Shown here in pieces: positions 46,571 to 56,786 of a DNA stretch of 64,000 nt. Both the position numbers and the translations under genes were made by a program. Source of the stretch: Colwellia sp. 12G3 (lineage in GTDB: Bacteria; Pseudomonadota; Gammaproteobacteria; Enterobacterales; Alteromonadaceae); contig NZ_PJAQ01000002.1 in assembly GCF_002836775.1 (NCBI RefSeq), forward strand, positions 28,646 through 92,645, in the 5' to 3' direction. Position 1 is the first letter of the stretch. Each line of letters begins with the position of its first letter. The notes under the pieces are model-generated. The model had not been told where the DNA came from, did not search any database, and saw nothing but the letters and a program-made list of their open reading frames with translations.

Positions 46571-47730
46571 TATGCTTTTGCTCCTAAGGTATGACTTATA
46601 GTTAGACGCTTTAGGGATAAAGCGGGTAGAAAACTACACAGTGTTGCGGCAAGAAAAACCAGCGAAATGACATTGAGATAATGCGCATTATCAATAGCCA
46701 TTGAGGGAAGAAAATCAGCAAACAGATGGCTAACATAAGCTAAGCATAATTTTGCGGATATGCAGCCGAATAAGGCGCCAAGTGCTAACATAAAAAAGGA
46801 CTCTAAATACACTTGAGTGATCAAAAATCGACTAGAAAAACCCAATGCTTTCATCATGGCACTTTCATTTAGCCGTTCTCGATTACTTTGCATCATGGTA
46901 TTGCACACAATTAACAGCAGAGTAAAAAACACTGCAATAACAACTAGTTTAATAACCATCGCCATATCAACAAACTGTTGTACCCGCTCTTTGATGAATA
47001 CTTGTTCGGTCGTTGTTCTTGTTGCGCCAGTAGAGTTGGCAAATAACTTATCGATTTGCTGACTCACTTTATCTATATCGGCTTGCTCTGCTACTTTTGG
47101 TGTTAACCAACTCACCATATTACGCGCATAAGCACGGCTTTTATCAAAATAGGCATGTTGAAAGAATATTTGCTTTTCTTCACTCGCGCTTGCTGCATTT
47201 TGATAGATTGCAGACACAGTAAATTGCCAAGTAAAACCCCCTTCTCTATTCATCCAAATGGAAGAGCTCAGCGGTACTTTATCACCGACTTTCCAGCCAT
47301 ATTTATTGGCAATGGCTTGGCCGACGACTAAGCCTGTCCGTGTGTTTTTCCATTGTTCAAGCTGCCATTTGGGCATGCTATATTCATCGAACATTTCAAA
47401 GTAACTTTTATGATCGACCGCCAAAACGGCTAGTTGATTCGTTTCATCTTTGAAAAATCCGCCAAACCAAGAGGCATAACTAACACTGTCCACGCCTGCA
47501 ATGGCGGAAATTTTTTGTTGGTAATTAAGTGGTAATGAACGGGCAAGGGATATTTTATGGCTGGTAAGTAGCCTGTATTGATTATTACTACTGACATTAC
47601 TTGTTAGCGCATGATTAATACCGGCTAAAATTGAGAATAAAAAGAAAGCAATCATGACGGATAAACAGGTCAAACTAAAGCGCGTTTTTTTACGAAAACT
47701 ATTACGCCAAACTAGCTGGAATATATTCAT
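46570..47730 (-). CDS. ABC exporter permease, FtsX/MacB type (first of pair)
   Basis: A 386-aa permease with the same layout as its neighbour: an N-terminal helix (about 18-38), a periplasmic domain (about 40-255) and three C-terminal helices around NRERLNESAMMKALGFSSRF. The periplasmic domains of the two permeases differ, so the complex is probably a heterodimer, as in LolCE, rather than a MacB homodimer with fused ATPase. The start overlaps the ATPase gene by 4 bp (ATGA), showing translational coupling. Confidence 0.87.
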   Translation of the reverse strand: MNIFQLVWRNSFRKKTRFSLTCLSVMIAFFLFSILAGINHALTSNVSSNNQYRLLTSHKISLARSLPLNYQQKISAIAGVDSVSYASWFGGFFKDETNQLAVLAVDHKSYFEMFDEYSMPKWQLEQWKNTRTGLVVGQAIANKYGWKVGDKVPLSSSIWMNREGGFTWQFTVSAIYQNAASASEEKQIFFQHAYFDKSRAYARNMVSWLTPKVAEQADIDKVSQQIDKLFANSTGATRTTTEQVFIKERVQQFVDMAMVIKLVVIAVFFTLLLIVCNTMMQSNRERLNESAMMKALGFSSRFLITQVYLESFFMLALGALFGCISAKLCLAYVSHLFADFLPSMAIDNAHYLNVISLVFLAATLCSFLPALSLKRLTISHTLGAKA

Positions 47731-48455
47731 GAGTTCACCTCAACCACAGACAATTGGCTTTGTTTGCCCTCTTCAATGTGCTGTTCTAAATTTATCACTC
47801 TGCTGGCATATTCACTCGCCCTTAAATCATGAGTCACCATGACAATAGTTTTGCCATAATCTTTATTAAGCGCGGCTAATAAAGTCAAAATTTCATCGGC
47901 CGTTTTTCTATCTAAATTACCGGTAGGTTCATCGCACAAAATAATTTTAGGATCACTGACAATGGCGCGAGCAATGGCAACTCTTTGCTCTTGCCCACCT
48001 GAAAGCTCTTTAGGTAGATGGTTAGCTCGTGCCTCCATACCCACTAAACGCAGTGCTAAGCTGGCATGTTGCTTTCTTTGCTTGTTATCTAATGGCGTTA
48101 ATAACAAAGGTAACTCAACATTACCTTGCGCGGTTAATACCGGTAATAAATGATGCAATTGAAAAACAAAACCAATATTTTCTGCCCGCCAGGTTGATAA
48201 TTTTATCTCGGATAAGGTATCAATTCGCTGTTCACCAATAATGACACTGCCTGAGGTGGGTAAATCTAAGCCACCAATTAAATGCAGTAATGTACTTTTA
48301 CCTAAGCCTGATGGCCCCATCAAAGCGACAAATTCACCTTCCGCTATCGATAAATTAAAATTGTCATGCACAACAACATTGTTACTACCTTTTTGGTAAC
48401 TTTTATTTATTTGCTTTAATTGGATGGCTATTTTAGTTGGGTTATTCGTTTGCAT
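47727..48455 (-). CDS. ABC exporter ATPase, LolD/MacB type
   Basis: A 242-aa ATP-binding subunit. Walker A is [12 protein letters not shown] (about 44-55), the signature [14 protein letters not shown] (about 146-159) and Walker [13 protein letters not shown]. The LDLPTSG and TVMVTHD-like segments are as in LolD and MacB. In the signature the usual [10 protein letters not shown] reads [10 protein letters not shown]. It powers the two downstream permeases. The gene follows the adaptor gene by 83 bp and overlaps the first permease gene by 4 bp. Confidence 0.92.
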   Translation of the reverse strand: MQTNNPTKIAIQLKQINKSYQKGSNNVVVHDNFNLSIAEGEFVALMGPSGLGKSTLLHLIGGLDLPTSGSVIIGEQRIDTLSEIKLSTWRAENIGFVFQLHHLLPVLTAQGNVELPLLLTPLDNKQRKQHASLALRLVGMEARANHLPKELSGGQEQRVAIARAIVSDPKIILCDEPTGNLDRKTADEILTLLAALNKDYGKTIVMVTHDLRASEYASRVINLEQHIEEGKQSQLSVVEVNS

Positions 48456-48538
48456 AATATTTACCTAATTATTGTCAGTTACTTGATAGTTGCTTAAAAG
48501 CGAGTCGGTTTAGCGTTAGTTAGTTTCCATACTATTTA

Positions 48539-49627
48539 TCAGCTTTTTAAAAAGCTGACCTTGACTCCCATATCTGGCAATATTCGTGCGTCTGTTGTAT
48601 GCAACTTAACGCGTACTTTAATACTGGCTTTTTGCCTATCAGCTGTTGGGATAACAGCAATAACTTCACTGGATATCTGCCAATTAGGGTAGGCGTCTAA
48701 CGTGGCGATGGTTTTCTGATTAGCGTGAACTCGATTGATATAACTTTCAGCAACCTCTACTTCTATTTCTAATGAACTCATGTCAACAATAGTGCCAACC
48801 CCTGTTCGGATAAAACCTCCGCCAGAAGAGCCTGAAGAAATTAACTCTCCTACTTGCGCATTTTTACTGATGACAACCCCATCAAACGGCGCGCGTATTT
48901 TGTGTTGCTCTAATTGGTATTGAGCGAGCGCAACTTTCTGCTGACTTAAATCAATTAAGGCTTTTTTGTTAGTTAATTGCGCAGCAATTTTTTCAGTAGT
49001 AAAACGACTGTCATCAAGAAATTGCTCACTAATAAGTGATTTTTCAAATAGGATTAGTTGACGTTCGAGACGCTTTAATTCATGTTGGTGCACTATATTC
49101 AGCTCATGAAAACGCGCTCTATTAGCGGTTAAATCAGCTTGTGCTAGTTGGTAAGAAATTATTGCTTGCCTATCATCTAACTCAGCTATTATTTGGTCAC
49201 TTTGAACTCGCTGGCCTTCTTCAATATTTAACTTGTTCAACTTTCCTGTGACGCGTGATGACACAGTAGCGATACGTCTAGCGACTATATGTCCGCTTGC
49301 ATCAAGCACTGAACTGTTAATTATTATGTCGGTAGCTTTTTCTAGAGGACTATTGGCTTGTGTAACGTCGCCTGTGCTTATAACAACATTGGCAGTTAAG
49401 GTGTTTTCCTGATTACCCGTATCAACGACTTGAGTAGTATTAGTTGCTGACGTTAGTCCTTGATCACTTGGTTGGTATGCTGCTTGAATAACAAAAGCCC
49501 AAACGAACAATAAAACAAGCAGCATGATACTTAATATCACTTTAGCGCTTAATGAAGAAAAAAGAGTTTTGCTATGAGTAACACTTCGGTCAATGGTGAG
49601 TTGTTCAATATCTAAATTTCGGGGCAT
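48539..49627 (-). CDS. Periplasmic adaptor (MacA/HlyD family)
   Basis: A 362-aa membrane-fusion protein. One N-terminal membrane anchor (about 29-50, VILSIMLLVLLFVWAFVIQAA) precedes the lipoyl-like half motif (ATVSSRVTGKLNKLNIEEGQRV), a coiled-coil hairpin (about 165-245) and the second half (HKIRAPFDGVVISKNAQVGELIS), then a beta-barrel region. It links the inner-membrane ABC complex to an outer-membrane channel encoded elsewhere. First gene of the four-gene leftward operon; a 13-20-13 inverted repeat lies 56 bp before its ATG, which has AGGAGAAT as ribosome site. Confidence 0.9.
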   Translation of the reverse strand: MPRNLDIEQLTIDRSVTHSKTLFSSLSAKVILSIMLLVLLFVWAFVIQAAYQPSDQGLTSATNTTQVVDTGNQENTLTANVVISTGDVTQANSPLEKATDIIINSSVLDASGHIVARRIATVSSRVTGKLNKLNIEEGQRVQSDQIIAELDDRQAIISYQLAQADLTANRARFHELNIVHQHELKRLERQLILFEKSLISEQFLDDSRFTTEKIAAQLTNKKALIDLSQQKVALAQYQLEQHKIRAPFDGVVISKNAQVGELISSGSSGGGFIRTGVGTIVDMSSLEIEVEVAESYINRVHANQKTIATLDAYPNWQISSEVIAVIPTADRQKASIKVRVKLHTTDARILPDMGVKVSFLKS

Positions 49628-49682
49628 TATATTCTCCTAATAAGTTAAGAGAATGATAAGAATTGTCGGCTTAGTTAAACAG

Positions 49683-49728
49683 TGCCAAAAGTAATGATAT
49701 TAAGTGTGTCGATGCATGACTTTTGGCT
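49683..49728. promoter_or_regulatory. Inverted-repeat operator, copy B (13-20-13)
   Basis: TGCCAAAAGTAAT (49683-49695) and ATGACTTTTGGCT (49716-49728) form an inverted repeat with a 20-bp spacer, the same words and spacing as at 37735-37780. It lies 56-101 bp upstream of the exporter operon, a normal place for an activator or repressor site. Confidence 0.65.
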
Positions 49729-49737
49729 GTTTAGCCA

Positions 49738-50094
49738 CTAAGCGTATAAATCTAGGTGCTTAGGTTTATTATTTTTCTGGTCAGTTTTTTCATCTGACGT
49801 TTCTGGCTCCACAGACTTTTTAGCGGCTAACTCATCGTCATTAGATTCTGCTTCTTTTATGTCAGTTTCTAGCTGAGCATGCTGCTCTTTACTACTATCC
49901 TGTTTAGCCTCTTTCTGGCTGGAGTGGTATTGATCGTCTTCCTTGGTAAAATAATATTCATGGTATTCAAGATGATCAGGGTCTTGACTAAGTTTAGTGT
50001 TAGCCGCATCTTTAAGCAGTGCTTTCACCTTTAAGCTTGCTGGCTTAATCGGTACAGGAACTACACGTGTTAATTGAGTAGTAAAAATATCCAT
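49738..50094 (-). CDS. Hypothetical acidic protein, 118 aa
   Basis: Unrecognised. Residues 1-40 look folded or amphipathic (MDIFTTQLTRVVPVPIKPA, then LKVKALLKDAAN). Residues 41-118 are strongly charged, Glu/Lys/Asp/Gln-rich and probably disordered (QKEAKQDSSKEQ, ESNDDELAAKK). There is no signal peptide. It precedes the exporter operon on the same strand, with copy B of the shared operator in between, so it is likely a separate unit. The low-complexity tail makes homology search weak. Confidence 0.65.
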   Translation of the reverse strand: MDIFTTQLTRVVPVPIKPASLKVKALLKDAANTKLSQDPDHLEYHEYYFTKEDDQYHSSQKEAKQDSSKEQHAQLETDIKEAESNDDELAAKKSVEPETSDEKTDQKNNKPKHLDLYA

Positions 50095-50325
50095 CTTTAA
50101 TTCCTACGCTGTTTTTACATGACTTAATAAATACGTTGTACTACCTTATTATCGACTATTCACTCAAAACCTTTAACCCATAAGCCTTAACTTCTAGTTA
50201 TGCAGTAATTTAGAGTAATAACTTTAAGCAAGTTATATATAACAAATCGTAATAAAAAACGTTTATTTATTACTTGCAGCTATCTTAATTAAGCAGTAGT
50301 GTAAACATCATCAAAACAAATTATT
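50095..50325. other. Divergent leader between the 118-aa gene and the his operon
   Basis: AT-rich, no gene seen. It carries the promoter of the leftward gene and the upstream part of the his promoter region. Confidence 0.4.
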
Positions 50326-50354
50326 TTTTCAAGCTGTTAATTTAATTTTACAGT
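50326..50354 (+). promoter_or_regulatory. Candidate his operon promoter
   Basis: TTTTCA (50326-50331), a 17-bp spacer and TACAGT (50349-50354) each match the sigma-70 hexamers at 4 of 6 positions. Start of transcription would be near 50361, 40 bases before the leader peptide. Confidence 0.4.
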
Positions 50355-50400
50355 ACCATTAAGTTAACAGCAAATGACTAACAATAGAGATTTTTTAAGC

Positions 50401-50448
50401 ATGATTATTAACCTGAATAGCCGACATCACCACCATCATAACAACTAG
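50401..50448 (+). CDS. hisL: his operon leader peptide
   Basis: A 15-codon frame MIINLNSRHHHHHNN with five consecutive His codons. It lies 213 bp before hisG in front of an attenuator hairpin. When His-tRNA is scarce, ribosomes stall on the His codons, which changes leader RNA folding and lets polymerase into the operon. AATAGAG upstream gives a weak ribosome site. Confidence 0.93.
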   Translation: MIINLNSRHHHHHNN

Positions 50449-50507
50449 CCCATTCAGGTTTACTTAATCAGTAAACTACTGGAGGGCAAGTGGCCTTTCA
50501 GTGGTTT
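50410..50507 (+). promoter_or_regulatory. his leader pause hairpin and second hairpin
   Basis: AACCTGAAT (50410-50418) pairs with ATTCAGGTT (50452-50460), placing the five His codons in the loop. A second hairpin pairs AAACTACTGGAGGGC (50473-50487) with GCCTTTCAGTGGTTT (50493-50507), allowing G-T pairs. These are the expected upstream elements of a his-type attenuator. Ribosome position should decide which forms. Confidence 0.75.
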
Positions 50508-50553
50508 AAAAAAGCAGAATACAACCTCTTAATAGAAGTAACTGTAATTGCTA

Positions 50554-50590
50554 AACCCCCGAAAGAGTCGCGACTCTCTCGGGGGTTTTT
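50554..50590 (+). terminator. his attenuator terminator
   Basis: AACCCCCGA-AAGAGTCG pairs with CGACTCT-CTCGGGGGTT, a long GC-rich stem followed by T5 at 50586-50590, 71 bp before hisG. Confidence 0.9.
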
Positions 50591-50661
50591 CGCATTTTAG
50601 CGAATAAGAAATTGTATATACATGACAAATTTTAAGATTAAAAACGATAGGAATTATCATT

Positions 50662-51564
50662 ATGAGCACATCAGAGCCACGTTTACGCATTGCCATGCAA
50701 AAGTCAGGACGCCTAAGTGAAGATACCCAAAAACTACTTAAGCACTGTGGATTAAAGTTAAACCTGAGCGATAGAAGATTATTAGCTCATGTCAGTAATA
50801 TGCCTATTGATATTATGCGTGTTCGCAGTAGCGATATTCCAGGCTTAGTTATGGACGGCGTTTGTGACTTAGGCATTGTTGGTGATAACACGCTCGAAGA
50901 AGAAGAGTTGGATCGTCAATTAAAAGGCAACAAGTCTGACTACATTCGTACTACCACGCTAGATTTTGGTGGTTGTCGTTTTTCAATTGCAATGCCTGAA
51001 GAATTTGAATATACGGGCTTAGAGTGTTTAAACGGTTTACGTTTTGCCACAACTTACCCGCAATTATTAAATCGCTTTGCTAAAGCTAATGGCATTAACG
51101 TGGAATTTTGTTTGTTAAAAGGTTCGGTTGAAGTCGCACCTCGTGTTGGTTTAGCTGACGGTATTTGTGACTTAGTTTCTACTGGCGCAACACTTGAAGC
51201 GAATGGCTTAAAAGAAGTGGCTGAAGTTTTTCGTTCAAAAGCGTCCTTAATTCAACGAGCAGACTCATTAGGTGAAGAAAAACAAGCCATTTTAGATACT
51301 TTATTGCCACGGATTCACGGCGTTATGAAAGCGAAAGAAAGCAAATATATCATGCTGCACGCACCAAAAGATAAAATAGCACAAGTCAGTAAATTAATGC
51401 CCGGTACAGAAACTCCCACTATTTTACCACTTGCCGATCGTGATGATTTGGTCGCAGTGCACGTAGTAGCAACAGAAACATTTTTTTGGGAAACCATGGA
51501 ACAGTTAAAAGCCTTAGGTTGTCACTCAATCCTAGTTATGCCAATTGAGAAGATGATGGGCTAA
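50662..51564 (+). CDS. hisG: ATP phosphoribosyltransferase
   Basis: A 300-aa long-form HisG catalysing the first step of histidine synthesis (ATP + PRPP). The start [20 protein letters not shown], the region [14 protein letters not shown] and [32 protein letters not shown] (PRPP loop, read in parts) are diagnostic. The C-terminal regulatory domain (about 225-300, [15 protein letters not shown]) binds histidine for feedback inhibition. AGGAATTATCATT precedes the ATG. First structural gene of the operon, behind the hisL attenuator. Confidence 0.96.
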   Translation: MSTSEPRLRIAMQKSGRLSEDTQKLLKHCGLKLNLSDRRLLAHVSNMPIDIMRVRSSDIPGLVMDGVCDLGIVGDNTLEEEELDRQLKGNKSDYIRTTTLDFGGCRFSIAMPEEFEYTGLECLNGLRFATTYPQLLNRFAKANGINVEFCLLKGSVEVAPRVGLADGICDLVSTGATLEANGLKEVAEVFRSKASLIQRADSLGEEKQAILDTLLPRIHGVMKAKESKYIMLHAPKDKIAQVSKLMPGTETPTILPLADRDDLVAVHVVATETFFWETMEQLKALGCHSILVMPIEKMMG

Positions 51565-51686
51565 TACGCGTCATACTTGTAACTTCAGCTGCATTGTCGG
51601 CGTTGTTCGTTACCATCACTTAGAACACTAAGTTCAGGCAACTCACAACTTGACGGCTTTGCTGAAGTCACAAATATTTAGCGTAT
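51564..51686. repeat. Palindromic element between hisG and hisD
   Basis: A nested inverted structure: outer ATACGC (51564-51569) with GCGTAT (51681-51686), middle ACTTCAGC (51582-51589) with GCTGAAGT (51661-51668), central hairpin ACTTAG-AACA-CTAAGT (51618-51633). It fills most of the 177-bp gap in an otherwise tight operon, like a dispersed intergenic repeat (REP/ERIC-like). In RNA it would form a long stem-loop. Confidence 0.6.
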
Positions 51687-51741
51687 ATTGACTGCTTAAG
51701 ATATGCAGTGAAAATTGAATTATTAATACCGAGAAAGAATT

Positions 51742-53046
51742 ATGATTAATCAACTAATCAATTGGCAAGAATTATCAGAGCAGCAGAAAAAATTTGCACT
51801 TGCTCGACCTGCAATAGCAGATAGTGCCTTATTATCAACGCAAGTTGCCAACATTATTTCGCAAGTTAAAAATCAAGGCGACAAAGCGATTTATGCGTTA
51901 ACTGAACAGTTTGATGGTATTGCGCTAGACACCTTAAAGGTGAGCCCGCAACAAGTAGCTCAAGCCAAGTTAGCCCTTAGTGCTAAACGTTTAAAAGCTA
52001 TCAATACCGCTTATCAGCAAATAAAAGCATTTCATAGCGCACAACAGCCGAACGATATAACGGTTGAAACTACGCCCGGTGTTAAATGTACTTTAAAAAC
52101 TGAAGCTATTGAAAGTGTTGGTCTATATATCCCTGCTGGCTCGGCGCCATTACCCTCAACAGTATTAATGTTAGGTGTTCCGGCTCAACTTACCGGTTGT
52201 CAGCGTACGGCACTGGTTTGTCCGCCTGATAAAAATGGTCAACTGGCAAATGAAGTATTAGTGGCTGCTGATCTTTGTGGTATTAGTGAAATATATACCG
52301 TAGGTGGCGCACAAGCTATTGCTGCACTTGCGTATGGTACACAAACAATAGCGGCGGTAAATAAAGTTTTTGGCCCTGGTAACCGTTATGTTACTGAAGC
52401 AAAAACCCAATTATCACAGCAAGTTCCTGGCTTTGCTATTGATATGCCAGCCGGTCCTTCTGAAGTATTGGTTATCGCAGACGAGCAAGCAAATCCGGCC
52501 TTTATCGCTGCCGACTTATTATCACAAGCAGAGCACGGTGTTGATAGCCAAGTAATACTACTTAGTGATAGTGAATCGTTAATCACACGAGTATCTACAG
52601 AGTTAGAAAAGCAATTAGCCACATTGTCACGACGTGAAATTGCTGAACAAGCATTAACCCAATCTCGCTTAATATTAACTAAAGATTTATCTCAAGCAGT
52701 TGCCGTATCTAATGAATACGGCCCTGAACACTTAATTATTCAAACTGAAAATGCACCCACCCTGCTTGCCAGTTTACGTAATGCAGGTTCAATTTTTGTT
52801 GGTGCTTATACGCCTGAGTCGGCTGGTGATTATGCTAGCGGTACCAACCACGTATTACCGACTTATGGTTACTCAAAAGTGATATCAAGTTTATCACTGG
52901 CAGATTTCTCTCGTCGTTATACCGTGCAAGAAATTACCAAAGCAGGTTTGGCGAGTTTAGCTGAGTGTATTATTGAGTTAACCGATGCTGAAGGTTTGGA
53001 TGCACATCAGCGCGCTGTGACTATTCGCTTAGAAGAAGGCGCTTAG
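51742..53046 (+). CDS. hisD: Histidinol dehydrogenase
   Basis: A 434-aa zinc enzyme performing the last two oxidations from L-histidinol to L-histidine with NAD. Signatures are ESVGLYIPAGSAPLPSTVLM, VGGAQAIAALAYGT, FGPGNRYVTEAK, DMPAGPSEVLVIAD, DLLSQAEHG(V)D and TNHVLPTYGYSK. Usual length (E. coli 434). It follows hisG after the palindromic element and precedes hisC by 2 bp. Confidence 0.96.
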   Translation: MINQLINWQELSEQQKKFALARPAIADSALLSTQVANIISQVKNQGDKAIYALTEQFDGIALDTLKVSPQQVAQAKLALSAKRLKAINTAYQQIKAFHSAQQPNDITVETTPGVKCTLKTEAIESVGLYIPAGSAPLPSTVLMLGVPAQLTGCQRTALVCPPDKNGQLANEVLVAADLCGISEIYTVGGAQAIAALAYGTQTIAAVNKVFGPGNRYVTEAKTQLSQQVPGFAIDMPAGPSEVLVIADEQANPAFIAADLLSQAEHGVDSQVILLSDSESLITRVSTELEKQLATLSRREIAEQALTQSRLILTKDLSQAVAVSNEYGPEHLIIQTENAPTLLASLRNAGSIFVGAYTPESAGDYASGTNHVLPTYGYSKVISSLSLADFSRRYTVQEITKAGLASLAECIIELTDAEGLDAHQRAVTIRLEEGA

Positions 53047-53048
53047 TT

Positions 53049-54194
53049 ATGACCTTATCAGCGAAAAGTAGTTTAGTCGCTAGCACCTTGATAGAGAAGT
53101 TAGCAAGAGAAGAGCTGGTCGATATGGTGCCATATCAGTCTGCAAGGCGATTATTTGCCAGCGGTGATAATGAGCAAGCTAACAGCAAAACGTGGCTTAA
53201 TGCCAATGAGGCTCCTGGGCAAGGTAAGTATCAGTTAACGAGTGAAAATATTAATCGTTATCCTGATTTTCAGCCAAAAGCGTTATTAAATGCTTACAGT
53301 AATTATTGCAGATTACCCGTGGATAACATACTTGCGACACGTGGCGCCGATGAAGGTATCGAATTAATTATTCGCAGCTTTTGTCGCGCTTATCAAGATA
53401 GTATTTTAATTTGCCCACCGACCTACGGTATGTATGCCATTAGCGCAGAGAATCATGGCGCAAGCATTGTTAGCGTGCCATTGGTTAATACCCCAGAAGC
53501 AAAGTGTCAACTCGACCTTGAAGGGTTAAAAGCACAAGTGGGTAAGGTAAAAGTCGTCTTTTTATGTTCGCCAGGTAACCCTACGGGCAATACCTTACCG
53601 CAAGCACAAATTAAAGCAGCAATAGAGCTATTTAAAGATAGTGCTATCGTTGTTGTTGATGAAGCCTACTATGAATACACCAATACTATATTAGATGGTG
53701 AGCAAGTAAATACTAAACTCATAAATCAATATGATAACGTGATTGTACTAAGAACTTTATCAAAGGCATTTGCCTTAGCCGGTTTACGTTGTGGTTTTAC
53801 CTTGGCAAACAAAGAAATAATAACGTTATTAAGTAAAGTTATTGCACCCTATCCAATTGCTGCACCCGTTGCAGAAATTGCTAGCCAAGCATTAACTAAT
53901 GACTTAGCTGTTATGCAAACTAGGGTAAATAGCACTAATAGTTTACGAGAACAATTAAATGTTTGGCTCAAGCAGCAACACTGGTGTAGTGATACTTTCC
54001 CCAGCGACGCTAACTTTATATTATTTAGCTGCAATAATACTGAAGATAAAAACAAAGTTTTTGATCTATTAGTAGCTAACAACATCTTAATTCGTGACCA
54101 ATCTAAGCAACAACAGCTTGAAAATTGTCTTCGAATTAGTATTGGCAGTGCTGATGAACTAGAACAGTTAAAACAACGACTAAACACACTATAA
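53049..54194 (+). CDS. hisC: Histidinol-phosphate aminotransferase
   Basis: A 381-aa class II PLP aminotransferase. Motifs are WLNANEAPG, RYPDFQPKALLNAY, ATRGADEGIELIIRSFC, CPPTYGMYAISAE, FLCSPGNPTGN, VVDEAYYEYT and the PLP-lysine segment LRTLSKAFALAGLRCGF, ending CLRISIGSADE. It converts imidazole acetol phosphate to histidinol phosphate. It is 2 bp after hisD. It is a little longer at the N-terminus than E. coli HisC. Confidence 0.95.
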   Translation: MTLSAKSSLVASTLIEKLAREELVDMVPYQSARRLFASGDNEQANSKTWLNANEAPGQGKYQLTSENINRYPDFQPKALLNAYSNYCRLPVDNILATRGADEGIELIIRSFCRAYQDSILICPPTYGMYAISAENHGASIVSVPLVNTPEAKCQLDLEGLKAQVGKVKVVFLCSPGNPTGNTLPQAQIKAAIELFKDSAIVVVDEAYYEYTNTILDGEQVNTKLINQYDNVIVLRTLSKAFALAGLRCGFTLANKEIITLLSKVIAPYPIAAPVAEIASQALTNDLAVMQTRVNSTNSLREQLNVWLKQQHWCSDTFPSDANFILFSCNNTEDKNKVFDLLVANNILIRDQSKQQQLENCLRISIGSADELEQLKQRLNTL

Positions 54195-54226
54195 ATAAAT
54201 TTATCGCAGCATTATAGCTAGCGTAA

Positions 54227-55332
<1,106 letters not shown>

Positions 55333-55333
<1 letters not shown>

Positions 55334-56034
55334 TGGCGCAGGTAATGACAAATAGCACTTCAACCGCGATGAATGTCATCGTCGATACGGGTTGTGCCAA
55401 TTTAGCGTCAGTAAAGTTTGCTGTTGAACGCTTGGGTTACCAAGTAACTATTACTGATGATGTTGCCTTAATACAAAGCGCTGATAAAGTAATACTTCCA
55501 GGGGTTGGTACTGCTAAGCATGCCATGGCTAATATCAAAGCTAAAAACTTAGTCAGTGTATTGCAAAACTTAACTCAGCCCGTACTTGGCTTTTGCTTAG
55601 GCATGCAGTTAATGACAGAGTCCTCAACCGAGGGTAAAAAGTCTTCAACAGAAAGTAGCAGTGAAAACAATACTAGTAACATAGTGCCTTGCTTAAATCT
55701 AATTCCTACCAAGGTTGAGCCATTACAAGCACAAGGTAATAGATTGCCACATATGGGTTGGAATACACTCACACAAGTAAGTGACCATCCTGTTTTTAAA
55801 GGTATCACGGCAGGTGATTACTTCTACTTTGTCCATAGCTTTGCTGCGCCAATAAGTGAATACACTATCGCTAGTTGCGAATACGGTAGTAGCTTTTCGG
55901 CTGCCATCGCCAAAGACAACTTTATTGGCTGTCAATTTCACCCTGAACGCTCAAGTGCTTTAGGCAGTAAAATCATTCAAAATTTTCTAGAATTAGACTT
56001 CACAGAAGTTAAGCAGGAGCAAACCAAGTTATGA
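55333..56034 (+). CDS. hisH: Imidazole glycerol phosphate synthase, glutamine amidotransferase subunit
   Basis: A 233-aa class I amidotransferase. The nucleophile Cys is in GFCLGMQLM and the His/Glu pair in CQFHPERSS; VILPGVGT and MGWNTL are family motifs. It supplies ammonia to HisF. Between GFCLGMQLM and CLNLIPTKVEPL there is a Ser/Glu/Asn-rich insertion (about residues 97-116), which lengthens the protein beyond the usual 195-210 aa. The N-terminus also has a short extension before MNVIVDTGCANL; a second ATG at 55369 could be the true start. It overlaps hisA by 4 bp. Confidence 0.93.
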
Positions 56035-56786
56035 TGATCCCAGCAATTGACTTAATCAATGGTGAAGTAGTTCGATTATACCAAGGCGATTACGCTCAAA
56101 AAACCAATTATCAATTCACCGTACAAGAACGCCAACAATCCTATGCAAAATCAGGTGCTACGGTTATGCACTTTGTTGATTTAGATGGTGCTAAAGACAG
56201 TACAAAACGTCAACTAGAAACGCTAAAAACGGTAGTAAAACACCCATCAATGACGATTCAAGTTGGTGGTGGTGTTCGTTGTGAAGATGATGTAAAGCAA
56301 CTGCTAGCACTCGGTGCTGATCGTGTTGTTATTGGTAGCTTAGCGATTAAGCAGCCTGAGCTGGTAACACAATGGCTTAAAACATATGGCTGCGAAAAAA
56401 TTGTTCTCGCTCTTGATATTAAAATTGATGCACAAGGTAATAAAACACTTCCTACCCATGGTTGGATAGAAGATAGTGGTGTTAATCTAGAAGATTTACT
56501 TGCCCAATATCAAGATGCAGGCATAAAGCATGTGCTGTGTACGGATATTAGTAAGGATGGCACATTAACAGGCACTAATGTTGATTTGTATACTGAAGTT
56601 TGTGCAAAGTACCCTGAAATTGACTGGCAAGCTTCGGGCGGCATTGGTAGCTTAGATGATATTAAAGCACTTATTCCAACGGGGGTTAGTGGCGTGATAT
56701 TGGGCCGTTCACTGCTTGAAGGAAAGTTCACTTTAGAAGAGGCTATCGCATGTTGGCCACAAGTGGAGAAAGCTAATGTTAGCTAA
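56031..56786 (+). CDS. hisA: ProFAR isomerase (phosphoribosylformimino-AICAR-phosphate isomerase)
   Basis: A 251-aa TIM barrel. It starts [21 protein letters not shown] (catalytic Asp of PAIDL), has VQVGGGVR and [11 protein letters not shown] phosphate loops, then [13 protein letters not shown] with the second catalytic Asp, [11 protein letters not shown] and [11 protein letters not shown]. It opens the ribose ring of ProFAR. Start overlaps hisH (4 bp) and its end overlaps hisF (11 bp). Confidence 0.95.
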   Translation: MMIPAIDLINGEVVRLYQGDYAQKTNYQFTVQERQQSYAKSGATVMHFVDLDGAKDSTKRQLETLKTVVKHPSMTIQVGGGVRCEDDVKQLLALGADRVVIGSLAIKQPELVTQWLKTYGCEKIVLALDIKIDAQGNKTLPTHGWIEDSGVNLEDLLAQYQDAGIKHVLCTDISKDGTLTGTNVDLYTEVCAKYPEIDWQASGGIGSLDDIKALIPTGVSGVILGRSLLEGKFTLEEAIACWPQVEKANVS

